Made by a program: the position numbers and the translations under genes
NCBI RefSeq assembly: GCF_003056335.1
Contig: NZ_PYWA01000006.1
Location: 186,001-250,000, forward strand
Length of the DNA stretch: 64,000 nucleotides
DNA from: Paracoccus indicus
GTDB taxonomy: Bacteria; Pseudomonadota; Alphaproteobacteria; Rhodobacterales; Rhodobacteraceae
Direction: 5' to 3'
Part shown: piece after piece, positions 9,690-17,854 of the stretch
How the letters are laid out: every line of letters starts with the position of its first letter
How positions within the stretch are numbered: the first letter of the stretch is position 1
Notes under the pieces: model-generated
Told to the model about the DNA's origin: nothing
Seen by the model: the letters and a program-made list of their open reading frames with translations, nothing else
Database searches by the model: none

Positions 9690-9701
9690 CTTGCGCGCAA
9701 G
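9690..9701. promoter_or_regulatory. Palindrome in the MFS/LysR divergent promoter region
   Basis: CTTGCGCGCAAG is a perfect 12-bp palindrome located 41 bp before the LysR start in the 142-bp divergent region. Its position suits a LysR-type operator, but it was not compared with known sites. Confidence 0.35.
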
Positions 9702-9741
9702 TTATGCTTGATCTGGGGTGTAGAAAATCTGCTGGATCACG

Positions 9742-10617
9742 ATGTCATTCACCCGCCGTTCCCTGCCGCCGCTGAACGCCCTGCGCGCCTTCGAGGTCTC
9801 GGGTCGTCACCTCAACTTTCGCGCCGCATCCGAGGAGCTGGGCGTGACCCAAGGCGCCGTGGCCCAGCAGGTCCGCCTGCTGGAGGATCACCTGGGCATG
9901 GCGTTGTTCGACCGCCTGCCGCGGGGTCTGGCGCTGACGGACCAGGGGCGGGCCTATCTGGCGGATCTGTCGCGCGCCTTCGACCTGCTGACCACGGCGA
10001 CCGACCGCCTGCAGAACCGCGCCGGGGTGGTGACCATCAGCGTCACGCCGACCTTCGCCACGCGGATGCTGATCCCGCAGCTGTCCGCCCTGCAGGCCGC
10101 CCTGCCCTTCGTCGAACTGCGCACGGTGGCGACGACCTCCGTTTCGGACTTCGACCGCGACCGGATCGACCTGGCGGTGCGCGAAACCCGCCCCCCCTTT
10201 CCCCATGGGATCGAGGCCCGCTTCCTGTTTTCGCAGACGCTGGCACTGGTCGCCAGCCCGCATCTGATCGGCGGCCGGGAAAGCGCATCGGTCAAGGAAC
10301 GGATCGCGGGGCTGCCCCTGCTGCATGACGCCTATGGCTATTGGTCGCGGTTCTTCGCCACCGATGAAAAGCTGCCCGGGGCGACCTTCAACCAGACATC
10401 CCTGGCGCTGGAAGCGGCATTGGCCGGGCAAGGGGTGGCCATCGCCTGCCATGCCTTCGTCGCAGCCGACTTGGCGGAAGGGCGCCTGATCGACTTGGGC
10501 AGCCCCGGCTTCGACGCCGACACCGGCTTTTACCTGCTGCGCAAGCGATCGCCGCATCCGGGCAGCGCCGCCGATGCCGTCTGGTCGTGGTGCATCGGGC
10601 AATACGGCCGGGACTAG
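9742..10617 (+). CDS. LysR-family transcriptional regulator (GcvA-like)
   Basis: A 291-residue LysR regulator. The helix-turn-helix (about residues 8-66) reads LPPLNALRAFEVSGRHLNFRAASEELGV in two blocks, followed by TQGAVAQQVRLLEDHLGMALFDR. This is the GcvA subtype, with the effector-binding domain behind it. The ATG at 9742 is the only sensible start. It is divergent from the Fsr-type exporter and convergent with the IclR gene, so control of the exporter is the simplest guess. Confidence 0.82.
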   Translation: MSFTRRSLPPLNALRAFEVSGRHLNFRAASEELGVTQGAVAQQVRLLEDHLGMALFDRLPRGLALTDQGRAYLADLSRAFDLLTTATDRLQNRAGVVTISVTPTFATRMLIPQLSALQAALPFVELRTVATTSVSDFDRDRIDLAVRETRPPFPHGIEARFLFSQTLALVASPHLIGGRESASVKERIAGLPLLHDAYGYWSRFFATDEKLPGATFNQTSLALEAALAGQGVAIACHAFVAADLAEGRLIDLGSPGFDADTGFYLLRKRSPHPGSAADAVWSWCIGQYGRD

Positions 10618-10635
10618 GCCGCAGGACGCCGAGCG

Positions 10636-11418
10636 CTAGCGATAGCCGAGCGCGGCCGAGGCACCGCGTCCGGCCTCAAGCAGCAGGGCGACATATTCGG
10701 GCTTGCGCGTCTCGTCGAAACGGACCAGCGGGAAGGCGATGCTGATGGCGGCCACGGAACGTCCGGCGTGATCCATCACCGGCACCGCCATGCAGCGGAC
10801 GCCGGCCTCGCTTTCCTCGATCTCCTCGGCATAGCCGCGGGCGCGGGTGGCATCCAGTTCGGCCCGCAGGGCGTCGGGATCGGTGATGGTGCGCGGGGCC
10901 AGCTTGCGCAGGTCCATCGCGGCCAGCCTCTCGTCGATCTCGGCCTTGTCGCGGAAGGCCAGCAGCGCCTTGCCAAGCGACGTCGAATGCAGCGGATTGC
11001 GCCGGCCAAGGGTGGATTGCATCGACAGCCCATAGGCGCTGTCGTACTTGTGGATATAGGCCACGCGCTGATCGCTGTCGTCCATCACGCCAAGGTTGAT
11101 GGATTCACCCGTGGCGCGCGACAGGCGACCCATTTCCCGGTCGCAGCATTTCAGCAGATCCTCTTGTCCCCGCAGCACGCGCGCGCCAAGGCCGAACAGC
11201 TTCAGCGTCAGCCCATAGCGGTCGGTCTCGGGCTCCTGCTCGACATAGCCCAGATCGACCATGGTCTGCAGCAGCCTGTGCGCCGTCGTCTTCGAGGTCA
11301 TCGCCCGCTGCGCGATGTCGGCCAAGGGTGCGCGCCGTGTCTCGGCCAGCGATTCAAGCACCGCAAAGACCTTCAGCACGGCGGCAGCATTTTCGGTCTT
11401 GGGGGGTCTAGGGGCCAT
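10636..11418 (-). CDS. IclR-family transcriptional regulator (KdgR-like)
   Basis: A 260-residue IclR regulator with an N-terminal winged helix (AAVLKVFAVLESLAETRRAPLADIAQ region, recognition segment TSKTTAHRLLQTMVDLGYVEQ) and a C-terminal GAF-like effector domain (HSTSLGKALLAF, ESEAGVRCMAVPVMD). I prefer the ATG at 11418, preceded by AGGAAC seven bases away, over the upstream codon at 11475. It is divergent from a GH105 hydrolase and TRAP transporter, the context in which KdgR-type IclR proteins control pectin oligomer use. A likely self-operator lies immediately upstream. Confidence 0.84.
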   Translation of the reverse strand: MAPRPPKTENAAAVLKVFAVLESLAETRRAPLADIAQRAMTSKTTAHRLLQTMVDLGYVEQEPETDRYGLTLKLFGLGARVLRGQEDLLKCCDREMGRLSRATGESINLGVMDDSDQRVAYIHKYDSAYGLSMQSTLGRRNPLHSTSLGKALLAFRDKAEIDERLAAMDLRKLAPRTITDPDALRAELDATRARGYAEEIEESEAGVRCMAVPVMDHAGRSVAAISIAFPLVRFDETRKPEYVALLLEAGRGASAALGYR

Positions 11419-11424
11419 GCCGAT

Positions 11425-11443
11425 GTTCCTGAAATTTCGGAAC
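11425..11443. promoter_or_regulatory. Putative IclR operator, proximal to the regulator gene
   Basis: GTTCC at 11425-11429 and GGAAC at 11439-11443 form inverted arms around GAAATTTC. The 11-mer GTTCCGAAATT is present here on the minus strand (11433-11443) and again at 11571-11581 on the plus strand, next to the divergent gene. Confidence 0.55.
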
Positions 11444-11561
11444 ACCATTCTGTAAAAACACCGACGATCTGTCAATATGGCGTATCACCCTGTGATTGCT
11501 GAGGTTTCAGTGGATCCAAAAAACTGTTGATTTATGAAACGTGCCATGCTGATCTCATTTC

Positions 11562-11581
11562 CGGAACGCCGTTCCGAAATT
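11562..11581. promoter_or_regulatory. Putative IclR operator, proximal to the GH105 gene
   Basis: CGGAACGCCGTTCCG at 11562-11576 is a palindrome with a 3-bp centre. It continues into AAATT, so GTTCCGAAATT at 11571-11581 repeats the site on the regulator side in opposite orientation. It lies 18 bp before the GH105 start, a repressing position. Confidence 0.6.
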
Positions 11582-11599
11582 ACCAACGGAGAATCGACC

Positions 11600-12718
11600 A
11601 TGCACCCGCTGCTGCGCCAGAAAGACCATTTCATCTCTCGCGCAGAGGTCGGCGGCCTGATCGAGCGGCTGGCCGACAACCTGGTGAACATCACCGATAC
11701 GACCGGCGAATTCCTGCTGCGGCTGGAGGATGGGCGCGTCATCGACACCAAGGGCTGGGCGGGATGGGAATGGACCCATGGCATCGGGCTCTATGGCCTG
11801 CTGCAATACTGGCAGCAGACCGGCAGCGATCGCGCCATGGGGATCATCCGCGACTGGTTCGACGCCCGACTGGCCGAGGGCACGCCCACCAAGAACATCA
11901 ACACCGTCGCCCCCTTCCTGACGCTGGCGCATCTTTACGAACGCGACCGCAACCCGGTCTGGCTGCCCTATCTGGACACCTGGGCCGAATGGGTCATGCA
12001 CGACATGCCGCGCACCCGTCAGGGCGGGTTGCAGCATATCGTCTACAACAGCGTGAACGACCAGCAGATCTGGGACGACACGCTGATGATGTCGGTCATG
12101 CCGCTGGCCAAGATCGGGCTGGTGCTGAACCGCCCCGATTACGTCGAGGAGGCGAAATACCAGTTCCTGCTGCACGCCCAGTATCTGGCCGACACGCGGT
12201 CGGGCCTGTGGTTCCACGGATGGACCTTCGACGGCGACCACAACTTCGCGCGCGCGCTCTGGGCGCGGGGGAACAGCTGGATCACCATCGTCATCCCCGA
12301 ATTCATCGAGCTGCTGGACCTGCCCCAAGGCGATCCGACACGCCGCCACCTGCTGTCGCTGTTCGAACGCCAGGCGGCAGCGCTGAAGGCCACGCAGGAC
12401 AACAGCGGCCTGTGGCACACGCTGCTGGACGATCCCGACAGCTACCTCGAGGCCTCGGCCACGGCGGGCTTCGCATACGGGCTGCTGAAAGGCGTGCGCA
12501 AACGCTATCTGCCCGCCGAATACGCCCCCGTGGCCGAACGCGCGATCCGCGCCGTGATCGACAACATCAGCCCCGAGGGCGAATTGCGGAACGTGTCATT
12601 CGGCACCGCCATGGGCAGCGACCTTGATTATTACCGCCAGATCCCGCGCACCTCGATGCCCTACGGGCAGGCGATGGCGATGCTGGCGCTGGCCGAATAC
12701 CTGCGCGGCTATATCTGA
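11600..12718 (+). CDS. GH105/GH88 unsaturated rhamnogalacturonyl (glucuronyl) hydrolase
   Basis: A 372-residue (alpha/alpha)6-barrel hydrolase of the YteR/RhiN group. It removes a 4,5-unsaturated uronic acid from the non-reducing end of oligosaccharides made by polysaccharide lyases. Landmarks are GWEWTHGIGLYGLLQYW near the N-terminus, the QIWDDTLMMS segment (catalytic-type Asp at about residues 159-160) and GNSWITIVIPEF later on. There is no signal peptide, so it acts on imported oligomers. The ATG at 11600 has a CGGAGA site. It is the first gene of an operon with a TRAP transporter. Unsaturated galacturonyl-rhamnose is the most attractive substrate given the neighbouring rhamnose operon, but other unsaturated uronides are possible. 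Confidence 0.85.
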   Translation: MHPLLRQKDHFISRAEVGGLIERLADNLVNITDTTGEFLLRLEDGRVIDTKGWAGWEWTHGIGLYGLLQYWQQTGSDRAMGIIRDWFDARLAEGTPTKNINTVAPFLTLAHLYERDRNPVWLPYLDTWAEWVMHDMPRTRQGGLQHIVYNSVNDQQIWDDTLMMSVMPLAKIGLVLNRPDYVEEAKYQFLLHAQYLADTRSGLWFHGWTFDGDHNFARALWARGNSWITIVIPEFIELLDLPQGDPTRRHLLSLFERQAAALKATQDNSGLWHTLLDDPDSYLEASATAGFAYGLLKGVRKRYLPAEYAPVAERAIRAVIDNISPEGELRNVSFGTAMGSDLDYYRQIPRTSMPYGQAMAMLALAEYLRGYI

Positions 12719-12747
12719 CCGCGCCTGTCCTTGGAGGAGGAGACACC

Positions 12748-13713
12748 ATGACAAGACTGATCCCGATGACGGCCATGGCGCTGGTCCTTGCCAGCGCCGC
12801 ACAGGCCGAGACGCTGCGCTTCGGCTATGCCCAGAACGCCACCCCCACCGTCGAGGCGATGCAGAAATTCGCAGCCCTGGTCGAGGAAAAGACCGGCGGC
12901 GAGGTCACCGTGCAGTTCTTCCCCGACGGCCAGCTGGGCGGCGAGCGCGAGATGGTCGAGATGGTGCAGGGCGGCGCGCTGGACATGACCAAGGTCTCGG
13001 GCGGGCTGCTGGAAAGCTTTGCGCCGGTCTATGGCGTCTTTCCGATGCCCTATCTGTTCGACGATCAGGACCATTTCTATCGCGTGATGGACGATGCCGC
13101 GATCATGGAGCCGATCTATCAATCCACCGCCGATCTGGGCTTCACGGGGCTGACCTATTACAACTCGGGGGCGCGGAACTTCTATACCTCGAAGACGCCG
13201 GTGATGGCGGTCGAGGATCTGAAGGGTCTGAAGATCCGCGTGCTGCAAAGCCCCACCGCCATCCGCATGACCGAGCTTCTGGGCGCGACCCCCGTCGCCA
13301 TGGGCCAGGCCGAGGTCTATACCTCGCTTCAGCAGGGCGTGCTGGACGGGGCCGAGAACAATGAATTCGCCCTGACCATCGCCCGCCACGCCGAGGTCGC
13401 CAAGCACTACAGCTATGACGGTCACACCCGCATCCCCGACATCCTGCTGATCGGCACTGCCGCCATGGATCGCCTGACCGAGGATCAGCGAAGCGCCGTG
13501 ACGCAGGCCGCCGTCGAATCCACCGACTTCCACAAGACGGTCTGGGACGACGCGGTCGAAGCCGCCGCGACCGAGGCCAAGGATGATTTCGGCATGGAGT
13601 TCCACCAGCCCGACATCGCCCCCTTCCGCGAGGCCGTCGCCCCCATCTATGACGAGCTGGACGACACGAACGCCGCCGTGGTGGACCAGATCCGCGCCGC
13701 CGGGGGCGCCTGA
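12748..13713 (+). CDS. TRAP transporter substrate-binding protein (DctP)
   Basis: A 321-residue DctP-family periplasmic protein. A short signal peptide ends near SAAQA (residue 20), followed by the family start ETLRFGYAQN. LKGLKIRVLQSPTAIRMTELLGATPVAM contains the substrate carboxylate-binding Arg region, and EVYTSLQQGVLDGAENN is the family signature. GGAGGAGG precedes the ATG. It follows the GH105 gene by 29 bp, so the ligand is probably an unsaturated galacturonide or other uronate oligomer, like RhiABC-type systems of enterobacteria. Confidence 0.86.
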   Translation: MTRLIPMTAMALVLASAAQAETLRFGYAQNATPTVEAMQKFAALVEEKTGGEVTVQFFPDGQLGGEREMVEMVQGGALDMTKVSGGLLESFAPVYGVFPMPYLFDDQDHFYRVMDDAAIMEPIYQSTADLGFTGLTYYNSGARNFYTSKTPVMAVEDLKGLKIRVLQSPTAIRMTELLGATPVAMGQAEVYTSLQQGVLDGAENNEFALTIARHAEVAKHYSYDGHTRIPDILLIGTAAMDRLTEDQRSAVTQAAVESTDFHKTVWDDAVEAAATEAKDDFGMEFHQPDIAPFREAVAPIYDELDDTNAAVVDQIRAAGGA

Positions 13714-14225
13714 TGGACCGGCTGCGGCGCATGATCGACCTGACCCTCGGGTCGCTGTGCTGCGGCCTTGTCCTGATCCTGGTGGCCGTCCTGGTCTGGC
13801 AGGTCTTCAGCCGCTATGCGCTGAACGCGCCATCCTCGGTGACCGAGGAGATCCTGCGCTATGGCGTCATCTGGATGTCGCTTCTGGGCGCGGCCTATGC
13901 CACGGGCCGCGGCGGCCACATGAGCGTGGACATGCTGCGCGACCGCCTGTCGCCGCGTGGCCGGTTGCTGCTGGATGCCCTTGTGGCACTGGCCTTCTTG
14001 GCATTTGCGGGCATCGTGCTGATCTGGGGTGGCATGAAGGGCGTGACCATCGCCGCCAGCCAGACCAGCGCGGTCATGCGCATCCCCATGTCATGGGTCT
14101 ATCTGGCGCTGCCTGTCAGCGGGGCGGTGATGATCCTCTATGCCGTCCTGAACCTTGCCGATCTGGCGCGGGGCCGCAGCCGTCACGCGGATGCGCAGAC
14201 CCAGGCCGAACTGATGGGGGAATAG
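13713..14225 (+). CDS. TRAP transporter small permease (DctQ)
   Basis: A 170-residue four-helix membrane protein of the DctQ family. It shows the conserved VFSRYALNAPSSVTEE segment after the first helix, YGVIWMSLLGAAYATGRGGHM in the middle and a polar C-terminus. Its ATG overlaps the stop codon of the binding-protein gene (TGATG), so the two are translationally coupled. It forms the membrane unit with the large DctM subunit. Confidence 0.84.
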   Translation: MDRLRRMIDLTLGSLCCGLVLILVAVLVWQVFSRYALNAPSSVTEEILRYGVIWMSLLGAAYATGRGGHMSVDMLRDRLSPRGRLLLDALVALAFLAFAGIVLIWGGMKGVTIAASQTSAVMRIPMSWVYLALPVSGAVMILYAVLNLADLARGRSRHADAQTQAELMGE

Positions 14226-14228
14226 TCG

Positions 14229-15527
14229 ATGGCCGGACCCGCCAGCCTGATCCTGATCTCGGTCTTCGCTATACTGACGGCGCTTGGCATCCCGCTGGCG
14301 CTGTCCATCACGGCGGCGGCCATCGCGGCGGTGCTGCTGGTGCTGCCCTTGGACATGGCGCTGTTCACCGCAGCCCAGAAGATGCTGGCCAGCCTGGACA
14401 GTTTCACCCTGCTGGCGGTGCCCTTCTTCATCCTGTCGGGCGTCGTCATGAATTCGGGCGGCATCGCCGTCCGGCTGGTCGATTTCGCCAAGCTGATCGC
14501 GGGGCGCATCCCCGGATCGCTGGCCCAGACCAATATCGCGGGCAACATGCTGTTCGGCGCCATCTCGGGGTCGGCCATCGCGGCCTCGACCTCGATCGGG
14601 GGCGTCATGGTTCCCATGCAGAAGCGCGAGGGTTATGATCCGGGCTTTGCCGCGGCGGTGAACATCGCCAGTGCGCCCACGGGCATGCTGATCCCGCCCT
14701 CGACGGCCTTCATCATCTATTCGCTGGTGGCGGGGGGCGCCTCGATCAGCGCGCTGTTTCTGGGCGGCGCGGTGGCAGGCGCGTTTTGGGGGATCGGGAT
14801 GATGATCCTGACGGGCATCATCGCCCGCAGGCGCGGATGGCCCGTGGCCCAGGGCATCGGCGCGCGCGACGCGCTGCGGGTGATCGGACGCGCCATCCCC
14901 AGCCTGATGCTGATCGTGCTGATCATCGGCGGCATCATGCTGGGCATCGTCACCGCGGTCGAGGCATCGGGCATCGCCGTCGTCTATACGCTGCTGCTGG
15001 CCTTCGTGATCCACCGCACCGTGCCGCTGCGCGCCCTGCCCGGCTTCCTGATCGAGACGGTGCAGATGACCGGCGCGATCATGCTGCTGCTGGCGGCCTC
15101 GGCGGCGCTCAGCTTCGCGATGGCCTTTACGGGGATCCCCGCGGCGGTGACGGCGATCATTCTTGCGATATCCGAGGATCCGGTGATGGTCATGCTGATT
15201 GTCAACCTGCTGCTGCTGGTCGTCGGCTGCTTCATGGACATGGGACCGGCCATCCTGATCTTCACGCCGATCCTGCTGCCCATCGCGCAGAAGGTCGGCT
15301 ATGACCCGGTGCATTTCGGCGTCGTGATGATCTTCAACCTGGCCATCGGCACGATCACGCCCCCGGTCGGCACCGGCCTCTTCGTCGGCGCCAGCGTCGC
15401 CCGCGTCAAGGTCGATGCTGCGGTCCGCGCCCTTGGCCCCTTCTACCTGCTGCTGCTGGTGGTCCTGATGCTGGTCACCTATCTGCCCGCGCTGACCATG
15501 TGGCTGCCCCGGCATTTCGGGCTTTGA
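14229..15527 (+). CDS. TRAP transporter large permease (DctM)
   Basis: A 432-residue membrane protein with about twelve helices, the ion-coupled channel of the TRAP system. Typical DctM blocks include LLAVPFFILSGVVMNSGG, GNMLFGAISGSAIAASTSIGG and the C-terminal GTITPPVGTGLFVGAS. It starts 3 bp after the DctQ stop and is the last gene of the GH105-TRAP operon. Substrate uptake is driven by the sodium or proton gradient rather than ATP, a contrast with the ATP-driven rhamnose importer next door. Confidence 0.86.
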   Translation: MAGPASLILISVFAILTALGIPLALSITAAAIAAVLLVLPLDMALFTAAQKMLASLDSFTLLAVPFFILSGVVMNSGGIAVRLVDFAKLIAGRIPGSLAQTNIAGNMLFGAISGSAIAASTSIGGVMVPMQKREGYDPGFAAAVNIASAPTGMLIPPSTAFIIYSLVAGGASISALFLGGAVAGAFWGIGMMILTGIIARRRGWPVAQGIGARDALRVIGRAIPSLMLIVLIIGGIMLGIVTAVEASGIAVVYTLLLAFVIHRTVPLRALPGFLIETVQMTGAIMLLLAASAALSFAMAFTGIPAAVTAIILAISEDPVMVMLIVNLLLLVVGCFMDMGPAILIFTPILLPIAQKVGYDPVHFGVVMIFNLAIGTITPPVGTGLFVGASVARVKVDAAVRALGPFYLLLLVVLMLVTYLPALTMWLPRHFGL

Positions 15528-15603
15528 CGATTTCGACGTGACAGCGGGCGCCGCTTGGGGCTGAATGGCCCTGCGGTGCCTGCCGCATGATCGGGATGGT
15601 GGC

Positions 15604-17184
15604 ATGAACGACGTCAAGCGCAGGATGGCGGTGTTTTTCGATGCCGACCACTATGCGGCGCAAATCGGCGATGCCAAGCAGAGGGGGCTTGGTCACTACC
15701 TCCGCCAGGGCGAGGCGCAGGGCCACGATCCAGGCCCCTATTTCGCAGCGCAATTCTACAAGCGGCGCTATCCCGATTGGGCTGATCAGGGCGCGACCAC
15801 CGCGCTGCAGGATCTGGTCGCGCGCAGCCTTGCGGGACAGATGCGCCAGCCCCACCCGCTGATTGACCCGGCCTGGTATCTGGCGCATCATCCCGATCTG
15901 GCGGCTGTCGGGGCGCAGGCGGCGGTGCATTTCGCGCTGCATGGCGATGATGACGGGCGGTCCCCCTCGGCGGGTTTCGATGCAGGGTTCTATCGCCAGT
16001 GCTACATGCCGCTGAACGCCGCCGCCCCCTTCCGCCACTATGTCACCCAAGGCGCGGCGCGCGGTTTCCTGCCCTGCCCGCCTGCCGCCATGACGCCCGA
16101 GGACAGCAGCCGACGTTTCGGCCAGATGCTGAGCGGCCTTTCCGCGCCGCTGTTGCTGGTGGCGAATGATGCCCAGCAGGCGGGCGTTCCGCTCCTGACG
16201 CTGCAGATCGCCCAAGCGGCGGCAGCGCGCGGCTGGCAGCCCGTCTTCGTCCTGCTGCGGGCCGGGCCGTTGCTGTCGGCGTTCCAGGCGCAGGGACCCG
16301 TCGCGATCATGGCCGAGGGCTGGGACATCCAAGGCATCGCCCACGCCATGTCGCCGGGCATGCCCGCCATCGTGAACACGGCCGCCGCAGCCGGGCTGAC
16401 CGCCGATCTGGCCCCCGGACGCCCCTGCCTGCAGATGCTGCACGAGATGCCGGAGTTTCTGCGCGACCACGGCCTGATGCCCGCGATCCGCGACGCGGCT
16501 GCGGCGGGGGCAAGGATCATCGTCTCGATGCCCGCCATGGCGCGAAATCTGGCCGATGATATCGGTGATGCGATGCTGACCATTCAGCCGGGGCTGGTTG
16601 CGGAGCATACGCCACTGTCATCCTTTCGCGCACGGCGAAGCGCCCGGACGAGGGGTGGCGACGGGCCGGTCTTCATCGGCGCCGGCCATGCCGATCACCG
16701 CAAGGGGTTCGACCTGTTCATCGAGGCCGCACAGGCGATTGCCGCCGAACGCGGCGATGCGCGCTTCGTCTGGCTGGGCGCGGTGGACCCTTGGGCGCAG
16801 GGGTTGGCCGACAAGGCGATCTTGGGCGGGCTGGATCTGACCCTGCCGGGCTTCGTTCAGGATGCGCTGGCATGGTATCATGCGTCTGATGTCTATCTGC
16901 TGACCTCACGCCAGGATCCCGGTCCTGCAACGGTGATGCATGCCGCAAGGGTCGGCACCCCCTTCGTAGGCTATGCCGCCGACATCGGTCTGCGCGGGGT
17001 CGCGGATGATTTCGGGCAGTTCATCCCCCCCGGCGATCGGGACGCTTTCGTGCGCACCGCCCTTGACATGGCCGACCGTCCGCGCCGCCGCGATCTGCGC
17101 CGCGAGGTGGTGCGCAGGTCCGATTTCGACCGTTATGTCGATGCGCTTCTGGCGCTGCTCAGCCCTGATCCAGCAGGCGGTTGA
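15604..17184 (+). CDS. GT4-type glycosyltransferase with N-terminal tandem motifs
   Basis: A 526-residue protein. The first 170 residues hold three copies of a short motif: FDADHYAAQIGDA, LIDPAWYLAHHPDL and FDAGFYRQCYMPL, each followed by an H/Y-rich segment. This repeat type is seen at the start of large polysaccharide-assembly glycosyltransferases. The rest is a GT-B fold of the GT4 type, with FIGAGHADHRKGFDLFIEA as the nucleotide-sugar region. The expected EX7E motif (normally EDPFPLVVLEAMA-like) reads QDPGPATVMHAA, so both glutamates are absent and activity is uncertain. I chose the ATG at 15604; a codon at 15565 is also possible. Its last 26 bp overlap the convergent acetyltransferase gene. 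Confidence 0.75.
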   Translation: MNDVKRRMAVFFDADHYAAQIGDAKQRGLGHYLRQGEAQGHDPGPYFAAQFYKRRYPDWADQGATTALQDLVARSLAGQMRQPHPLIDPAWYLAHHPDLAAVGAQAAVHFALHGDDDGRSPSAGFDAGFYRQCYMPLNAAAPFRHYVTQGAARGFLPCPPAAMTPEDSSRRFGQMLSGLSAPLLLVANDAQQAGVPLLTLQIAQAAAARGWQPVFVLLRAGPLLSAFQAQGPVAIMAEGWDIQGIAHAMSPGMPAIVNTAAAAGLTADLAPGRPCLQMLHEMPEFLRDHGLMPAIRDAAAAGARIIVSMPAMARNLADDIGDAMLTIQPGLVAEHTPLSSFRARRSARTRGGDGPVFIGAGHADHRKGFDLFIEAAQAIAAERGDARFVWLGAVDPWAQGLADKAILGGLDLTLPGFVQDALAWYHASDVYLLTSRQDPGPATVMHAARVGTPFVGYAADIGLRGVADDFGQFIPPGDRDAFVRTALDMADRPRRRDLRREVVRRSDFDRYVDALLALLSPDPAGG

Positions 17185-17854
17185 GCGTCTTCCACCGCTC
17201 GACGGGCATGGCCGGATTGCCGATCATCCGTGCCCCCGCCGGAACGTCGCGGGTCACCACGGCCCCGACGCCGATGATCGCGCCATCCCCGATCCGCAGC
17301 GGACGATCGGGGGTCCCGTTGCCGATGACCGCATGGGGCGCAATGTTGACGCCGCTGCCGATCTGGACATGCCCCAAGACGCTGCAATGGATGTTCAGAT
17401 TGGTGAAATCGCCGATCTGAACGTCATGGGCCACGATGGTCGCCAGCACCTGCACGGCCCTGCCGATGCGGACGTTGGGACCGATCCTGACATGAGGCAC
17501 GGTGACCGATCCAGCGCCGTAATCCACCGCAGGATCGACATGGGTCTGACCGCCGCAACTGGCCGTGGCAAGGGTCGCATCCTCTTGTTCCAAGCGTGCG
17601 ACGATCCGCTCTCGCAGGGTGGTGCTGCCCGGGGTGACCAGCACCGGCAGGTCGGGATAAAGCCGCAGCCGGTCGTCCGAGGTGATCACAGGCACCTGCA
17701 GCAGCGGATGGGTGAAGCCGTGATCGATGTCGTCGATGACCGCGCGCACCCGCACGCGGCCCTGCCAGCGATCTTCCAGCCCGCGCAGGATCATCATGCT
17801 GTGGCCCCGCGATCCGAAGACCACGATCTCGTCGAACTCAGAGGTCGATTTCAT
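17159..17854 (-). CDS. Hexapeptide-repeat acetyltransferase, NeuD/PglD/VioB type
   Basis: A 231-residue two-domain acyltransferase. The N-terminal part (EIVVFGSRGHSMMILRGL) is a Rossmann-like nucleotide-sugar site. The C-terminal half is a left-handed beta-helix with repeats such as VRIGPNVRIGRAVQV and VQIGSGVNIAPHAVIGNG. The catalytic-type histidine is in TIVAHDVQIGDF. Family members acetylate the 4-amino group of dideoxy sugars or O-acetylate sialic acids. The ATG at 17854 has an AAAGG site and overlaps the aminotransferase stop by 17 bp, so the pair probably makes an N-acetylated 4-amino-4,6-dideoxy sugar nucleotide (inference). Confidence 0.8.
   Translation of the reverse strand: MKSTSEFDEIVVFGSRGHSMMILRGLEDRWQGRVRVRAVIDDIDHGFTHPLLQVPVITSDDRLRLYPDLPVLVTPGSTTLRERIVARLEQEDATLATASCGGQTHVDPAVDYGAGSVTVPHVRIGPNVRIGRAVQVLATIVAHDVQIGDFTNLNIHCSVLGHVQIGSGVNIAPHAVIGNGTPDRPLRIGDGAIIGVGAVVTRDVPAGARMIGNPAMPVERWKTLNRLLDQG

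Noticed and set aside
14091..15617. 508-codon leftward frame opposite the first TRAP permease gene
   Set aside because: The Gln/Asp/Arg/His-rich peptide is the reverse reading of hydrophobic codons. The forward DctM protein is unmistakable.
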